From Lytechinus pictus (Eukaryota; Echinodermata; Echinoidea; Temnopleuroida; Toxopneustidae), in the NCBI RefSeq assembly GCF_037042905.1, contig NC_087258.1, positions 13,071,501-13,135,500 of the forward strand: DNA of 64,000 nt, read 5' to 3'. Position numbers and translations under genes: made by a program. The notes below the pieces were generated by a model. The model did no database searches. It saw nothing but the letters and a program-made list of their open reading frames with translations, and was not told where the DNA came from. This document shows, in pieces, positions 1-10,344 of this stretch; position 1 is the stretch's first letter; each line of letters starts with the position of its first letter.

Positions 1-726
1 CGATTTTTAGTGAAACATTGATGCCACCGTCTTGAAGCCCAGAAGCCAAAAATCACAAAATAGTTTCGGACTTTCGTTGCGCAGCATCATCATCGTACTT
101 GCAAGGGAATATATTCACCCTTTTTTATTCATTCTGGAAAATAAAGGTATTTGGTATGCTGTGATTTCACCCAAAATGGATTATCGTCGTAATTATACAC
201 TTTGCAAATGACCTGAATACAAGGGGGTAAAGAGACCATTCATGAGTAGCGTTACAATAGGCAATGAAGAAAGCACTGGAGCAGACAACAAATTGGTATC
301 GATCGAACCCGACTTGTCCGCGCGTGCTGATTGCCCTTACGCATTTTTGTACACAGTGCCTATTGACTTGGGAAAAAGCGAAGATTTGACAAAATAACAC
401 GACTTTTTCCTCGTAAATTTCTTAACTATTCAGTTGATTTGAGAAGCGAGACCTTTAATTCTAGAAAGAAAAATGTCTGATCTTTCATCTTTACATTTAC
501 TAAAAATCCTGAAAATACTTCAGTTTGGCGCAATTAGCAATAGATTAGGAAAACACCGCCACAGATCCAAAAACCAGCAATGTACAAAAACGGCTCCGCC
601 GCAGGGAGAGGTATCCGGTTTCGCGGGCCCGCACGCAAAGGGTTATTATACCGGCGAATTACTGATTGTTTTGAAGTTGCGCCCCGATACAAAATGAAAC
701 ACAAATGGATAAGATGAGTAAGATCC

Positions 727-1410
727 CCGGGGGGGGGGGGGGGCACTTCCATTGACGAGTGGATACCATGCGCGACCACGGGGTCTTGAAAAGCACCCTA
801 AACACGTATTTTCCATATTCTGAAAATGCACCCCTTAACAAGTATTGGCGTGTGAAACCCTACCCTTAACAAGTATTGGAAACAAATACTATTGGCAAGT
901 ATTCCCAGAATTGAGCCCCTGAACAAGTACAGCGATGTATTTTCCATATTCTGAAAATGCATGCACCCCTTAACAAGTATTAGAAACAAAACGATACTCT
1001 TGGCAAGTATTTCCTGAAATGAACCCCTAAACCAGTACAGCGATATTTTATTGTTATGTCACGGGTCCGTCGGTCATCGGTTTTACCTTTACACACCATT
1101 ATTTTGGTTTAGTACGGCCCCACCTTTCACACCTCGCACAAATCGGATTCTAAACACGTAGTGTTGGGGCAAAAAGGACATCCTTTATAAAACATTTTGA
1201 TTTTGTTTTATCATCCCCGCATATTTGACCCTAAACACGTATATTTTCCGAGCGAAATAGATACCCTTTTTTCAATATTTTTGTGTTTTTGACACCCTTC
1301 TCACGTTACGTACGTAACGTGCCCTATCTTGAAAAAGACATCCTTTTTACGTGTTTTTTTGGTCGCGCATGGTATCCACTCGTCAATGTAAGTGGCCCCC
1401 CCCCCCCGGG
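727..1410. mobile_element. MITE with G/C-run termini and 9 bp target duplication
   Basis: Flanked by GTAAGATCC at both 718-726 and 1411-1419. The ends are inverted copies: CCGGGG-run, then CACTT, then GACGAGTGGATACCATGCGC. The interior is rich in short repeats (AACAAGTATT) and has a palindromic GTTACGTACGTAAC near 1307-1320. There is no coding capacity. The 9 bp duplication would suit a Mutator-like family. A second copy is at 56694-57250 in opposite orientation. It lies inside the secreted-peptide intron, 14 bases from the donor. Confidence 0.88.
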
Positions 1411-1433
1411 GTAAGATCCAATATTTAGCTTAC

Positions 1434-1581
1434 CGCCTTCCTCAGATACATTCTCGTCTAAAAGAGCTTTGAGAAATGCGACATCGACCTCGTTGTCACG
1501 TTCATTTTCAAGACCCGATGCGCTCATCATCACCCCGATAACGCTAAGGAGAAGGAAGAGGGCGATCATCTTGGATGCCAT
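1434..1581 (-). CDS. First exon of a small secreted peptide precursor
   Basis: ATG at 1581-1579 opens 49 codons and ends at a consensus donor (GGCG then gtaagc) in phase 1. The product begins with a clear signal peptide (MASKM then IALFLLLSVIGVMM, cleavage probably near SASG). An acidic prosegment follows (ENERDNEVDVAFLKALLDEN, VSEEG). A TATA-like element lies at 1651-1644, about 65 bases upstream of the ATG. Signal plus acidic prosegment is the layout of many antimicrobial-peptide, neuropeptide and toxin precursors; I do not recognise the family. The mature part must lie in a later exon at lower coordinates, possibly beyond this window. Confidence 0.6.
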
Positions 1582-1643
1582 GATTAATTAATTGTGAAGA
1601 TGAAAATGAAATGAGGTATGACAATTTTTTTTAAGTTCGGATG

Positions 1644-1651
1644 TTATATAC
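1644..1651 (-). promoter_or_regulatory. TATA-like box for the secreted-peptide exon
   Basis: TATATAAC on the minus strand, 63-70 bases upstream of the start codon at 1581. This spacing puts a start site about 30 bases downstream, leaving a short 5' UTR. Confidence 0.4.
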
Positions 1652-2236
1652 TCATATAGGCCTCTGCATTGACGATGGTAAACGGTTCACAGGGCTTCTT
1701 GTGTGCTCACCACCACGCCTTTTGAAGTGAGGATTAAACCTACGCCCATTTTCAGATGAAACCCTTTATCCTTTTTCTTTTTTCCTTCTGAGCACAACAT
1801 ATGTCATGGGAAAATATAATTCACATGGCATATGTCAAATATGTAAAATAAAGGGGAAATTCTGAAAATTTGTGTACAAAACAAATGGAGATTTGTCCAC
1901 AAAATCAGTCATTTTGAAGCACATTTGCCAATTTGAGGATCCCCATAGAAAGTACAACAAGACTTTTTAAACGTCCATAACTTGCTTATTTCATAACCGA
2001 TTTTGATGAAACTTTTTTAAAATTGTTCCTCTTATTTTACTCTTTCCAATAAGAATGCTTCTCTTCTTGGGTTTTGGTTTCCTTTAATGGAATGATAACC
2101 CCTTTTTCCTGTTTGTACATTTTTTATGCCCGTCTCAAAATCTGATATCTTTGATTTGTTCCTGCGTAGGCCTATCAATGTTTGATCCCTTAATGTCCAT
2201 CAATAATATATGCAATCTAAGCATTCATCAAGTTAA

Positions 2237-2827
2237 AGGTCAAGTCCACCCCAGAAAAATGTTGACTTGAATAAATAGAGAAAAATCAAACTAGCAAAAC
2301 GCTGAAGATTTCATCAAAATCGGATGTAAACTAAAAAAGTTATGACATTTTAAAGTTTTCCTTATTTTTCACAAAACAGTGATATGCACAACTCAAATGA
2401 AACAGTCGATGATGTCCCTCACTCAATATTTTTTTTTTTTATTGTTTGAATTATACAATATTTCATTTTTTATAGATTTGACAATAAGGACCACCTTGAC
2501 TGAATCATATAGTATTAAACAATACTCATTCCACATGTTCAGGGAGGAATTAATCGTTGTTTCACTTGACAATGAGGATAAATATAGAATATTCCCTATT
2601 TCATATAATAAATTACAAAAGAAATAGTGAGTGGATGACGTCATCAGTCTACTCATTTGCATAGCCACCAGGATGTGCATATAACTGTTTTGTGAAATTA
2701 AGCGAAACTTTGAAATGTCATAACTTTCTTATTATACATCCGATTTTGATGAAATTTTCAGTGTTGTGTTTGTTGGATTTTTCTCTTTTTATTCAAATCA
2801 ACTTTTTTTGGGGGGTGGACTTGTCCT
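2237..2827. mobile_element. MITE flanked by TTAA
   Basis: TTAA at 2233-2236 and 2828-2831. Termini AGGTCAAGTCCACC on the left and its near complement on the right (GGTGGACTTGTCC). The inner ~100 bases of each end are also inverted (the AAATCGGATGTA / TACATCCGATTTTG region). Non-coding; TTAA targets are typical of piggyBac-type transposition. Confidence 0.85.
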
Positions 2828-2831
2828 TTAA

Positions 2832-3387
2832 AGGGGTAATCCAGGTGAAACTACTTGTATGTAATTAAATAGAGTAAAAATTCACCGAGTATTATCCGAA
2901 AACAAATAACGAAGCTATAAGATTTTAAAGTTATTTTTTTTTGAAAAAAGTTATATGCACGTCATCATTAACATTTATTAGGTGGGCCGATGAAGTCACA
3001 TCCACACTTTCCTTTTTCTTATATTATTAGTAAATTATGAAAATATAATTATTTCAATTTATTTCAACCATGTGTAATGTCTCACTTATTATAAAATAAA
3101 TTGCAGCAGTGTGCATTAAATCATTTTTTTTTAGCTCTTAGAGGAAAAAATTGAATAAACATAATTTCATGTGATAAAATACAAAAGAACAAGCGGGGAT
3201 ATGACATCATCAGTTTGCTCATTGAATATTCATGAAGACATGAACTATTTCACCGAAATAATGCACATCTTTAAGATGCCATAGCTATGTAATTCTTTGT
3301 CCGATTTTGATCAAATTTTCAGCGTTTTGTTTGTCTGATTTTTCTTTATCTGTTCAAATCATATTATTTTCAGCCTGGAGTACCTCT
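2832..3387. mobile_element. Second MITE, sharing one TTAA with the first
   Basis: TTAA at 2828-2831 and 3388-3391. Termini AGGGGTAATCCAGG on the left and CCTGGAGTACCTCT on the right are inverted with mismatches. The right interior resembles the first MITE's right interior (CCGATTTTGATCAAATTTTC). Non-coding. Confidence 0.78.
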
Positions 3388-3428
3388 TTAATGAATATTG
3401 TTTAAAGTATGCCTACACATTTAAAATG

Positions 3429-3601
3429 TTGGGCAACGTACTGTCCAATGTGTTTGGTAATGTATGTTGGTAAAACAATATATATATTCTGAGCAGTTAT
3501 TATCCCATTCAGCAAATTTATTACCCACTTATTAGTTTTTATTATCCAATTTGGGCAGATTGAAACCAATAAATGTGTGGACAGTATGTTGCCCAGGGTT
3601 G
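3429..3601. mobile_element. Short MITE
   Basis: Inverted ends TTGGGCAACGTACTGTCC and GGACAGTATGTTGCCCAG enclose ~135 A/T-rich bases. Ends are approximate. Confidence 0.6.
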
Positions 3602-3780
3602 GTTAAAAGTTTGGCATTTTTGCCCAATTATTTTACGAGTGTACATTACAAAGTTGTCCAAAATGAACTATGAATAATCTGCAAAACTGCTGTACACGTT
3701 GACGTTGCAAAATATTTCACAGCAAATATAATTATGGTTGAGTTTTAATCCTGGTATCTCTACATGCACCTTGTCTTGTA

Positions 3781-3957
3781 CACTCTAAAAATTGAAGTGC
3801 TAATTAAGTATACAGAGCTTCTATAGTGACTACACCTAGGAGTGCTGATTTTTATATAGTTCAATTTTGAATTACTAAGTCAGCAATCCGAGCCTGAGGT
3901 GTAATCAATGTACAAGCTCCTTATGTGCTAAAATAGCACTTCATTTTGTTAAAGTGT
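3781..3957. mobile_element. Short MITE with CACTCTAAAAA-type ends
   Basis: Left CACTCTAAAAATTGAAGTGC and right GCACTTCATTTTGTTAAAGTG are inverted repeats. Non-coding; ends approximate. Confidence 0.6.
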
Positions 3958-4313
3958 GTCTTTTTTCCTATCATATATAAGCTCATCCCTTTTTTAATCC
4001 TCACTCTCAGTTATATAAGCACTTTTTATGTATATCTTTATTGCAGATCGATTTGTCTCATATTTCAATTTACAAATCATACTACAAGCGAAAGTGGAAA
4101 CGAAATCAGTTGATCATGATCAAGAATTTGACGGTGAATTCATTTCATCCAAGATGAAAAAGCAAAAACAAAGTGAAGAATCATATAATGATCGAAAATA
4201 TCATATATACTTTAAAAAAAAATGATGTATCCTTCACAAGTATACTTTACCTTTTGTAGGAATTCGCGATCTGTATCGTCGAGTAGAGGAGGTCTAGCCG
4301 TCTGTTGTACTGC

Positions 4314-4508
4314 TTTTTTTTTTTTTTTTAAACAAGTGCACACCTTGTTACCAATAATGCATATAGCATTTCCATTTATTTGAAAGCAGGATAAAAGAGC
4401 ATTGGAGATTTAAATGCCTTGCTCACGGGCATAGGTGCCGCGGCCGGGGATCGAACCCCGGACTTTCCACGTATAGCCAGGCGCCTTAGACCACTCGGCC
4501 ACGGCACC
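4314..4508 (-). mobile_element. tRNA-derived SINE
   Basis: On the minus strand 4508-4434 has a tRNA-like head: a 7 bp acceptor pair GGTGCCG/CGGCACC, a good A box (GTGGCCGAGTGGTCTAAGG) and B box (GGTTCGATCC). The anticodon stem does not pair. A ~100-base body follows, then a 16-base A-tail (T-run 4314-4329 on plus). The head alone could be mistaken for a tRNA gene; the broken anticodon arm and tail argue for a SINE. Confidence 0.75.
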
Positions 4509-4826
4509 TCAGCTTGAATGTATTCAACGATCTTTCACAATATCGAACGATCCATTTCAATTTAAAAACGTTACACTGTTCCGTCAGTGGGAAGTATTTC
4601 TATATATCTAAATCTATTGTTTGTATCAAATCGCGAAATTATTTCAACCAAATATCAACCGAACAAACCACCTAATAAAAATTCTGCATACGATTTGTGT
4701 TCAACCGTGGATGTTACCGTATGCTCAATATTTTTATCAATTTTAACTTTACGAAATACATAATTCATTCAACTATCATAACTATATTCAACTATCATAA
4801 CTATATATATTTCGTAAAGTTTAAGT

Positions 4827-4903
<77 letters not shown>

Positions 4904-4994
4904 TACTACTACTACTACTACTTCTACTACTACTACTATACTACTACTACTACTACTACTACTATACTACTACTACTACTACTACTACTCTACA

Positions 4995-5062
<68 letters not shown>

Positions 5063-5076
5063 TACTACTTCTACTT

Positions 5077-5130
<54 letters not shown>

Positions 5131-5226
5131 ATACTACAACTACTATTAATTTTACTACTAAAACTACTCATTCTACTACTACTACTGCTACTACTACTGC
5201 TGCTGCTGCTTCTTCTTCTCCTACTA

Positions 5227-5276
<50 letters not shown>

Positions 5277-5303
5277 TACTACTACTACTACTACTACTCT
5301 ACA

Positions 5304-5359
<56 letters not shown>

Positions 5360-5376
5360 TACTACTTCTACTTCTA

Positions 5377-5444
<68 letters not shown>

Positions 5445-5618
5445 ATACTACAACTACTATTAATTTTACTACTAAAACTACTCATTCTACTACTACTACT
5501 GCTACTACTACTGCTGCTGCTGCTTCTTCTTCTCCTACTATACTACTACTACTACTACTACTACTACGACTACTACTATTACTACTACTACTACTACTTC
5601 TACTTCTTCTACTACTAT

Positions 5619-5653
<35 letters not shown>

Positions 5654-5803
5654 ATACTACTACTACTACAACTACTACTACTACTACTACTTTTACTACT
5701 ACTTCTACTACTACTACTTTTATTACTACTACTACTAATACTACTACTACTACTCCTACAACTACTTCTACCACTTCTACTACTACTACTACTACTATAC
5801 TAC
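4827..5803. repeat. CTA/ACT trinucleotide microsatellite (~980 bp)
   Basis: Nearly continuous ACT/CTA units with CTT, CTG and CAA variants. A distinctive non-repeat motif (AAAACTACTCATTC ... GCTGCTGCTGCTTCTTC) occurs at about 5160 and 5474, so a ~314 bp block is itself duplicated. The poly-Tyr, poly-Leu, poly-Ser and poly-Val reading frames here are products of the repeat. Confidence 0.95.
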
Positions 5804-6334
5804 CGCGGCCAGTGTATATAGCTTGATCGACGACACCATCTCTATCATTTCAATCAAGCTCTGGATCCAGACGTGCCCATCTCACACTAAACAAAATCCC
5901 CGGGTCGGGACCACTGATCCGTATACGAGTTCGATTTGTCTGGTATCGCGCTTTCATGTTTTGTGTGACTGGTGCATGCACTACCACATCGTGTCAATCA
6001 AGACTCTAATGTCATCGATTAAAATACTTCTTTATCATTATGAATGCATAAACAAAGCAACCAGCAAATCTTAAAGATCATGCAGAGTTCAACGGTTCAG
6101 GTTATTATGAAAACACCTGATCAAATTGCAAATTAACCAGACAATGACCGGCGCCATGAAAGACGATCGCTTAATTCTCCCGATGACTGACTTAGGATGG
6201 TGCCATATCGGTAGACTCAAGTCCAATATTTCGTCTTCTTGTCTAAATATGAATATAATGTTCCATATCTTGTATAAACATCCGGGTATTTAATAGTACA
6301 AACTCATCACAAGTTCACATGGTCAATTTGTTTA
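5804..6334. other. Unassigned intergenic sequence
   Basis: No convincing exon, repeat boundary or RNA seen. An open frame at 5823-6074 lacks recognisable protein features. Confidence 0.4.
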
Positions 6335-6342
6335 CAGCTAAT

Positions 6343-6402
6343 CAGTGGCGTACCTGGGATTTTCCACAGGGGGGGCAAAACCGTCCGCCAAAAAATTTGA
6401 CA

Positions 6403-6443
<41 letters not shown>

Positions 6444-6613
6444 TCTTCAAGCTCGTCAGGGGGGCATTAAAGGTCTTAAAGCTCGTCAGGGGGGGGGGGG
6501 CAAAAAAGGTTTTTCAAGCCCGTCAGGGGGGGCAAAGATACGTTTTTGCATGGGTTGTGACTCGTCAGGGGGGGCAGAGTACCCCCCCTGCCCCCCCCGT
6601 AGGTACGCTAGTG
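6343..6613. mobile_element. hAT-type MITE with 8 bp target duplication
   Basis: CAGCTAAT flanks both sides (6335-6342 and 6614-6621). Ends CAGTGGCGTACC and GGTACGCTAGTG are inverted repeats of the hAT CAGTGGCGTA type. The interior holds an A-run and four imperfect copies of a GTCAGGGGGG-containing unit. Non-coding. Confidence 0.87.
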
Positions 6614-6621
6614 CAGCTAAT

Positions 6622-7749
6622 GAAAGGGAACGACATGATGTTATCGTTTTACAAGTTTCCAACCGATCGAGTTCCAATTCAGTTGGCTAAAATTATGGCA
6701 CTAAATTGACTCTTTAATTGCAAAAATGTCTACTTTTTAAATAACTTCTTTGAAAAATGTTTGCCGTAATATAAGAAATAATTGGGGTTGGTCGATCGCT
6801 AGAAATGATTTAACTTTGTTATATTTTCATGAAAGCCCGTAGATCTATGTTTATTAATGAAATCGAGGGTCAGTCAGAACTGATGTCAGTGTCCTCTGCT
6901 CACGATATGAACGGCGTTCTATCACATCATTCGTTAGCTTTGTTAAAACAAAAAGGAAAATGCAAAAAAAGTTGATTGAAATTGGTGTCGTCGGTATATT
7001 TTGTTGTATGGAATTTGAATTAAAAAAAAAAATACTCGGTAGGCTTGATAGGGTCGGTCTAACAGCGAACAACGTTTTATTTCATCATGACAAACATTCA
7101 AGATACATTTTCTTTCTCGCAACAATAGGATGTCCTTCACCTGACGTAGTTCAAGGAGGAGTTAGACTCCCTGATGTCATGTAAATGTCTTATCTGCCAG
7201 TCACATATTTTCTGGGTACATTTCAAGGGCCTTGGGTAGCGATGGAATGCTTATTTTCAACCCAACTCCCTGTTTTCAAGCAACGAAAATATCGAGAGAT
7301 GTGAATTTAACTCGTATCAGTCATAACGGCCGAGGGGGGGGGGGTTCAAAGCAGTATTAAAGGACTTCAAATTGATTGTGCAATGAACTAGGTGTGTTGA
7401 TATATCAGTGCATAAATTTCTTTTGTCAGGCGAACTAGAAGCTCCCCCCCGGAGCTCCCCATTTAGACATTGCCATAAAATAGCACGCAAAACCGGATTG
7501 GTCTGTACACAAGGGAAGTTTTGGCCACAAGATTGTCTAATCATAAATAATGGGGCTAAATCAAAGGGACCCTCCCTCAAAAGAGTGTGGAAAGGCATGG
7601 AACAAAATGCGCTTTTTTCAGCTCTGGTATACATCTTTATATGAGAATGTGTAAATATGATACAAATGTTGATTTTGTAGTATTTCCTGTTTCTGTTCAT
7701 AACATGAATCCAACAATCATAATCATCATCGTCATCATCATATCATATC
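6622..7749. other. Unassigned intergenic sequence
   Basis: A/T-rich with G-runs near 7334-7343 and an ATC-rich tract at 7711-7745. No supported gene. Confidence 0.35.
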
Positions 7750-7858
7750 TAGGGATGCCAGTTGGAATTGATCAGAGGGCCTAAAAATCGCCTAGAATAC
7801 AATATTTTGTACACAAAAGTACTAAAACTATGGCCTGAATTGAAAACTGGCATCACTG
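7750..7858. mobile_element. Small hAT-like MITE
   Basis: Ends TAGGGATGCCAGTT and AACTGGCATCACTG are inverted. The hexamer CATATC lies immediately outside both ends. The CAGTGATGCCAGTTTT-type terminus is typical of hAT families. About 109 bp. Confidence 0.6.
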
Positions 7859-8065
7859 CATATCATATCATCATCATCACCACCACCACCACCAAATATA
7901 TTAATGCACTCATATTTCACAACGAACAATTGAATCAGGTCTCATAATCACAATTCTTTTCAATAAACCAAAAGAAAATTCCAATATTACATCAAAAATA
8001 TAAATCTCATCAAACTCCAATCAAAAGAACCTTTCACAATTCAGTTTACACAACATGTCAATCAG

Positions 8066-8300
8066 CAATGGGTGATTTCAAGTCCGGTGTTGGCATTGGT
8101 GTTAGAATTTGGACTACTTCCCCTAGCTCCAAAATCTATTCTGAGTTTGTAAAACTGATCCAGATCACATTACTGACATCTCAAAAACTAGTTGGTAACT
8201 TTTCTGGACCATCTTCATTTCATGTTTGGTGTTATACTCGTGTAAAAATTGACCTAGCACCAACACCAATAGGTCAACACTCAACTTGAAATCACCCAAT
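8066..8300. mobile_element. MITE with ~17 bp inverted ends
   Basis: ATGGGTGATTTCAAGT at 8066-8082 and ACTTGAAATCACCCAAT at 8284-8300. A second inner pair (GTTGGCATTGGTGTTAG / ACCAACACCAATAGG) extends the inverted structure. Non-coding. Confidence 0.75.
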
Positions 8301-9659
8301 GTTATATCTATAACTGAAACAAATGAATAATATCAACGATAATTCAATCAAAACATTGCATGTCAGATTTACATATTTATTATCTTTAAAATTAATTTAA
8401 TATTAAATCCATAATAAAAGGACACTGCATTGTCAGGTAATCATTACAGAAAACTGAGAATCATGATATGTTCTGCAGCTTCGTTGGGTAATAAAATGTC
8501 TTCTCAAAATATTAAAATATTAAATCATAAAAATTCATTACAAGCTTGTTAAATATCAGACACGTTTCACAGTTAAAAACTAACTTTAAAAAATCTCACT
8601 CTACTGCCACATGTAGAATACATACAGGGCGGATTTACATATGAACCACATTAGTCTTATGGATATTGGGGAATAATGACATTAGAACAAATTTTATTCA
8701 CATTTTAAAAGCACTTCAGGTTATATTTGAAAGTTACTTGGTACTTATAAACTAATAAAGGGAAATATGACTTCATATCATAATTTACCCATATTGTTGT
8801 ACTGTAAGTTGAATATGTACCCTGCATGATAAAATATTTAAATGCAATGACATTGGACGTGGTAGCATGAGCTACAGCCAGGCTGATGAAGATAGTGCAC
8901 CTCAGAATAGGTTATATCTACTAGTATATAAAAGGAACTATGCCTATAATTATATTCAATATGATTATTAAATCTGTGAATGTTTTGTCTCAAGGGTGAT
9001 GAGCTAAATTATTATTTAGTATGCAAATTTGATATGGGGGAACTGTTTTTTTTTTTTTTTTTTTTTAGGGGCAGGGATTCATAAATAGGGCCCTCCAAAA
9101 CCCCACCTTAATGGAAATCAACGATTCTTGCAGTAATAGCCTTAGTAAGCGAAAGTTTGAAGCATGATAAGAACCATTATCAGAAGAAAAAAGGGTGTAA
9201 ACTTAGGCCCCATTCTGGTCCATGGTCCCTCGAAAGTGATTTCAAACATTTATTATACAAGCACAGACTAATTGACAATTGTAAAAACATGATATGTAAA
9301 CAGTACATCAAAGTCTAAAAGTATATTAAAACAATTCTAATAAATTTACATGAATTTCATTTACCAATCTGACAATGCAAGTATTTACAGGTGTTTTTTT
9401 AAGAATCTGAAAAAAATTGTTTGATGCAGATTTTAATCTTAAAAAGTAGATAAATGTACATTTCAGAAGAGGGCGAATTCTAGATCCATGACCATGACAT
9501 TAATTTACTTAGATTTTTTTATATAAAAATGCACCAAATACCCATTACAATTATAATAATTAATATCCTTGAAATTTCTTTTATCAAAACTTTTTAAAAA
9601 CTTTCCTATGATCCCCAGCAAATTGCCACTATAATCTGTTTTATACATTTCTTTGAATA
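8301..9659. other. A/T-rich stretch downstream of NCAPD2
   Basis: No gene seen. Contains a long T-run at about 9046-9066. The stretch could include part of the NCAPD2 3' UTR (a minus-strand AATAAA at 8381-8376), but nothing decides this. Confidence 0.3.
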
Positions 9660-10055
9660 CTCTATCTTGACATGTTATTTTTCATGCTTTAAATGTGTTG
9701 TTTATTGAAGATGTGGAAATAAATTCCATTGAATTCAATAAAAAAAAATCTGCATTTGGTCCGGGTCACCACTAGATTCTAGTGGTGACCAAGTCTCATG
9801 TATGACCATTGTATTTTGCCGATTCTATATATCTTCATTTTATTTTTACCATTAATTTTTTGACCTGGATGGAGTTGGGGAGGAAGACCTGTGGGTTATG
9901 GCTATTAAGTTAGCCTTTTCCGTACCCAGACAGCCTCTCCAACTCTCACCCAGGTCTTGTTTTCTCTATCATGTAAAATTTTGATTGATCTTGTCTCTGA
10001 TTGTTTGTAGTCTCTATGTTTTTTAAAATGCAAAATAAAATAATAAAATCATGAT
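9660..10055 (+). mobile_element. Probable LINE 3' tail fragments
   Basis: Two A-rich ends follow each other on the plus strand. One ends in AATAAA plus an A-run near 9739-9748, the other in repeated AATAAAAT units near 10031-10048. The segment between resembles an untranslated retroelement 3' end. No coding part is retained, so the class is not certain. Confidence 0.4.
9760..9795. repeat. Short perfect palindrome downstream of NCAPD2
   Basis: GGTCACCACTAG and its exact complement are separated by three bases (arms 9764-9775 and 9779-9790). It lies inside a stretch that looks like the 3' untranslated tail of a plus-strand retroelement. Confidence 0.6.
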
Positions 10056-10203
10056 ATCGGAAAAAAGTCACTAAATTTTTTACAAATAAAGAGATTGTTG
10101 GCATTTGTATCTAAAACTAAGGGGATTGGTAGCAGTTCAATGGCTCAATAATATACACATGGAAAATGAGGATAATAGTCTGGTAAATATACACGTCTTT
10201 CTT

Positions 10204-10344
10204 CTAGGTTTCCACTTGTTGAGAGGTTCGTTGTCTGCGAGATCTGGCAGGTGTCTTACCCTTAGGCTTGGTGGATTTCTTGACCGATCTTGATCTGGAT
10301 GGTTTGATATTCTCCTCATCCCCATCCTCGCTATCAAGATTTAT
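10204..10344 (-). CDS. NCAPD2: NCAPD2 last coding exon 31 (stop)
   Basis: Residues 1424-1469 plus TAG (10206-10204). Encodes NLDSEDGDEENIKPS, a basic SRSRSVKKSTKPKGKTPAR and ends QRTSQQVET. Minus-strand AATAAA hexamers downstream lie at 9844-9839, 9706-9701 and 8381-8376; which one is used cannot be told from sequence. Plus-strand LINE tails occupy much of 9.66-10.05 kb. Confidence 0.9.
   Translation of the reverse strand: MNLDSEDGDEENIKPSRSRSVKKSTKPKGKTPARSRRQRTSQQVET

Noticed and set aside
167..400. Cysteine-containing minus-strand frame resembling a Kazal-type domain
   Set aside because: Cysteine spacing does not fit the Kazal pattern and one cysteine is missing. A link to the secreted-peptide exon needs an AAG acceptor with no other support.
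4434..4508. tRNA gene-like sequence with A and B boxes
   Set aside because: The anticodon stem does not pair, and a body with an A-tail follows. Reported as a SINE head instead.
4697..5774. Long poly-Tyr/Leu, poly-Ser and poly-Val open frames
   Set aside because: Trivial translation of the CTA trinucleotide repeat.
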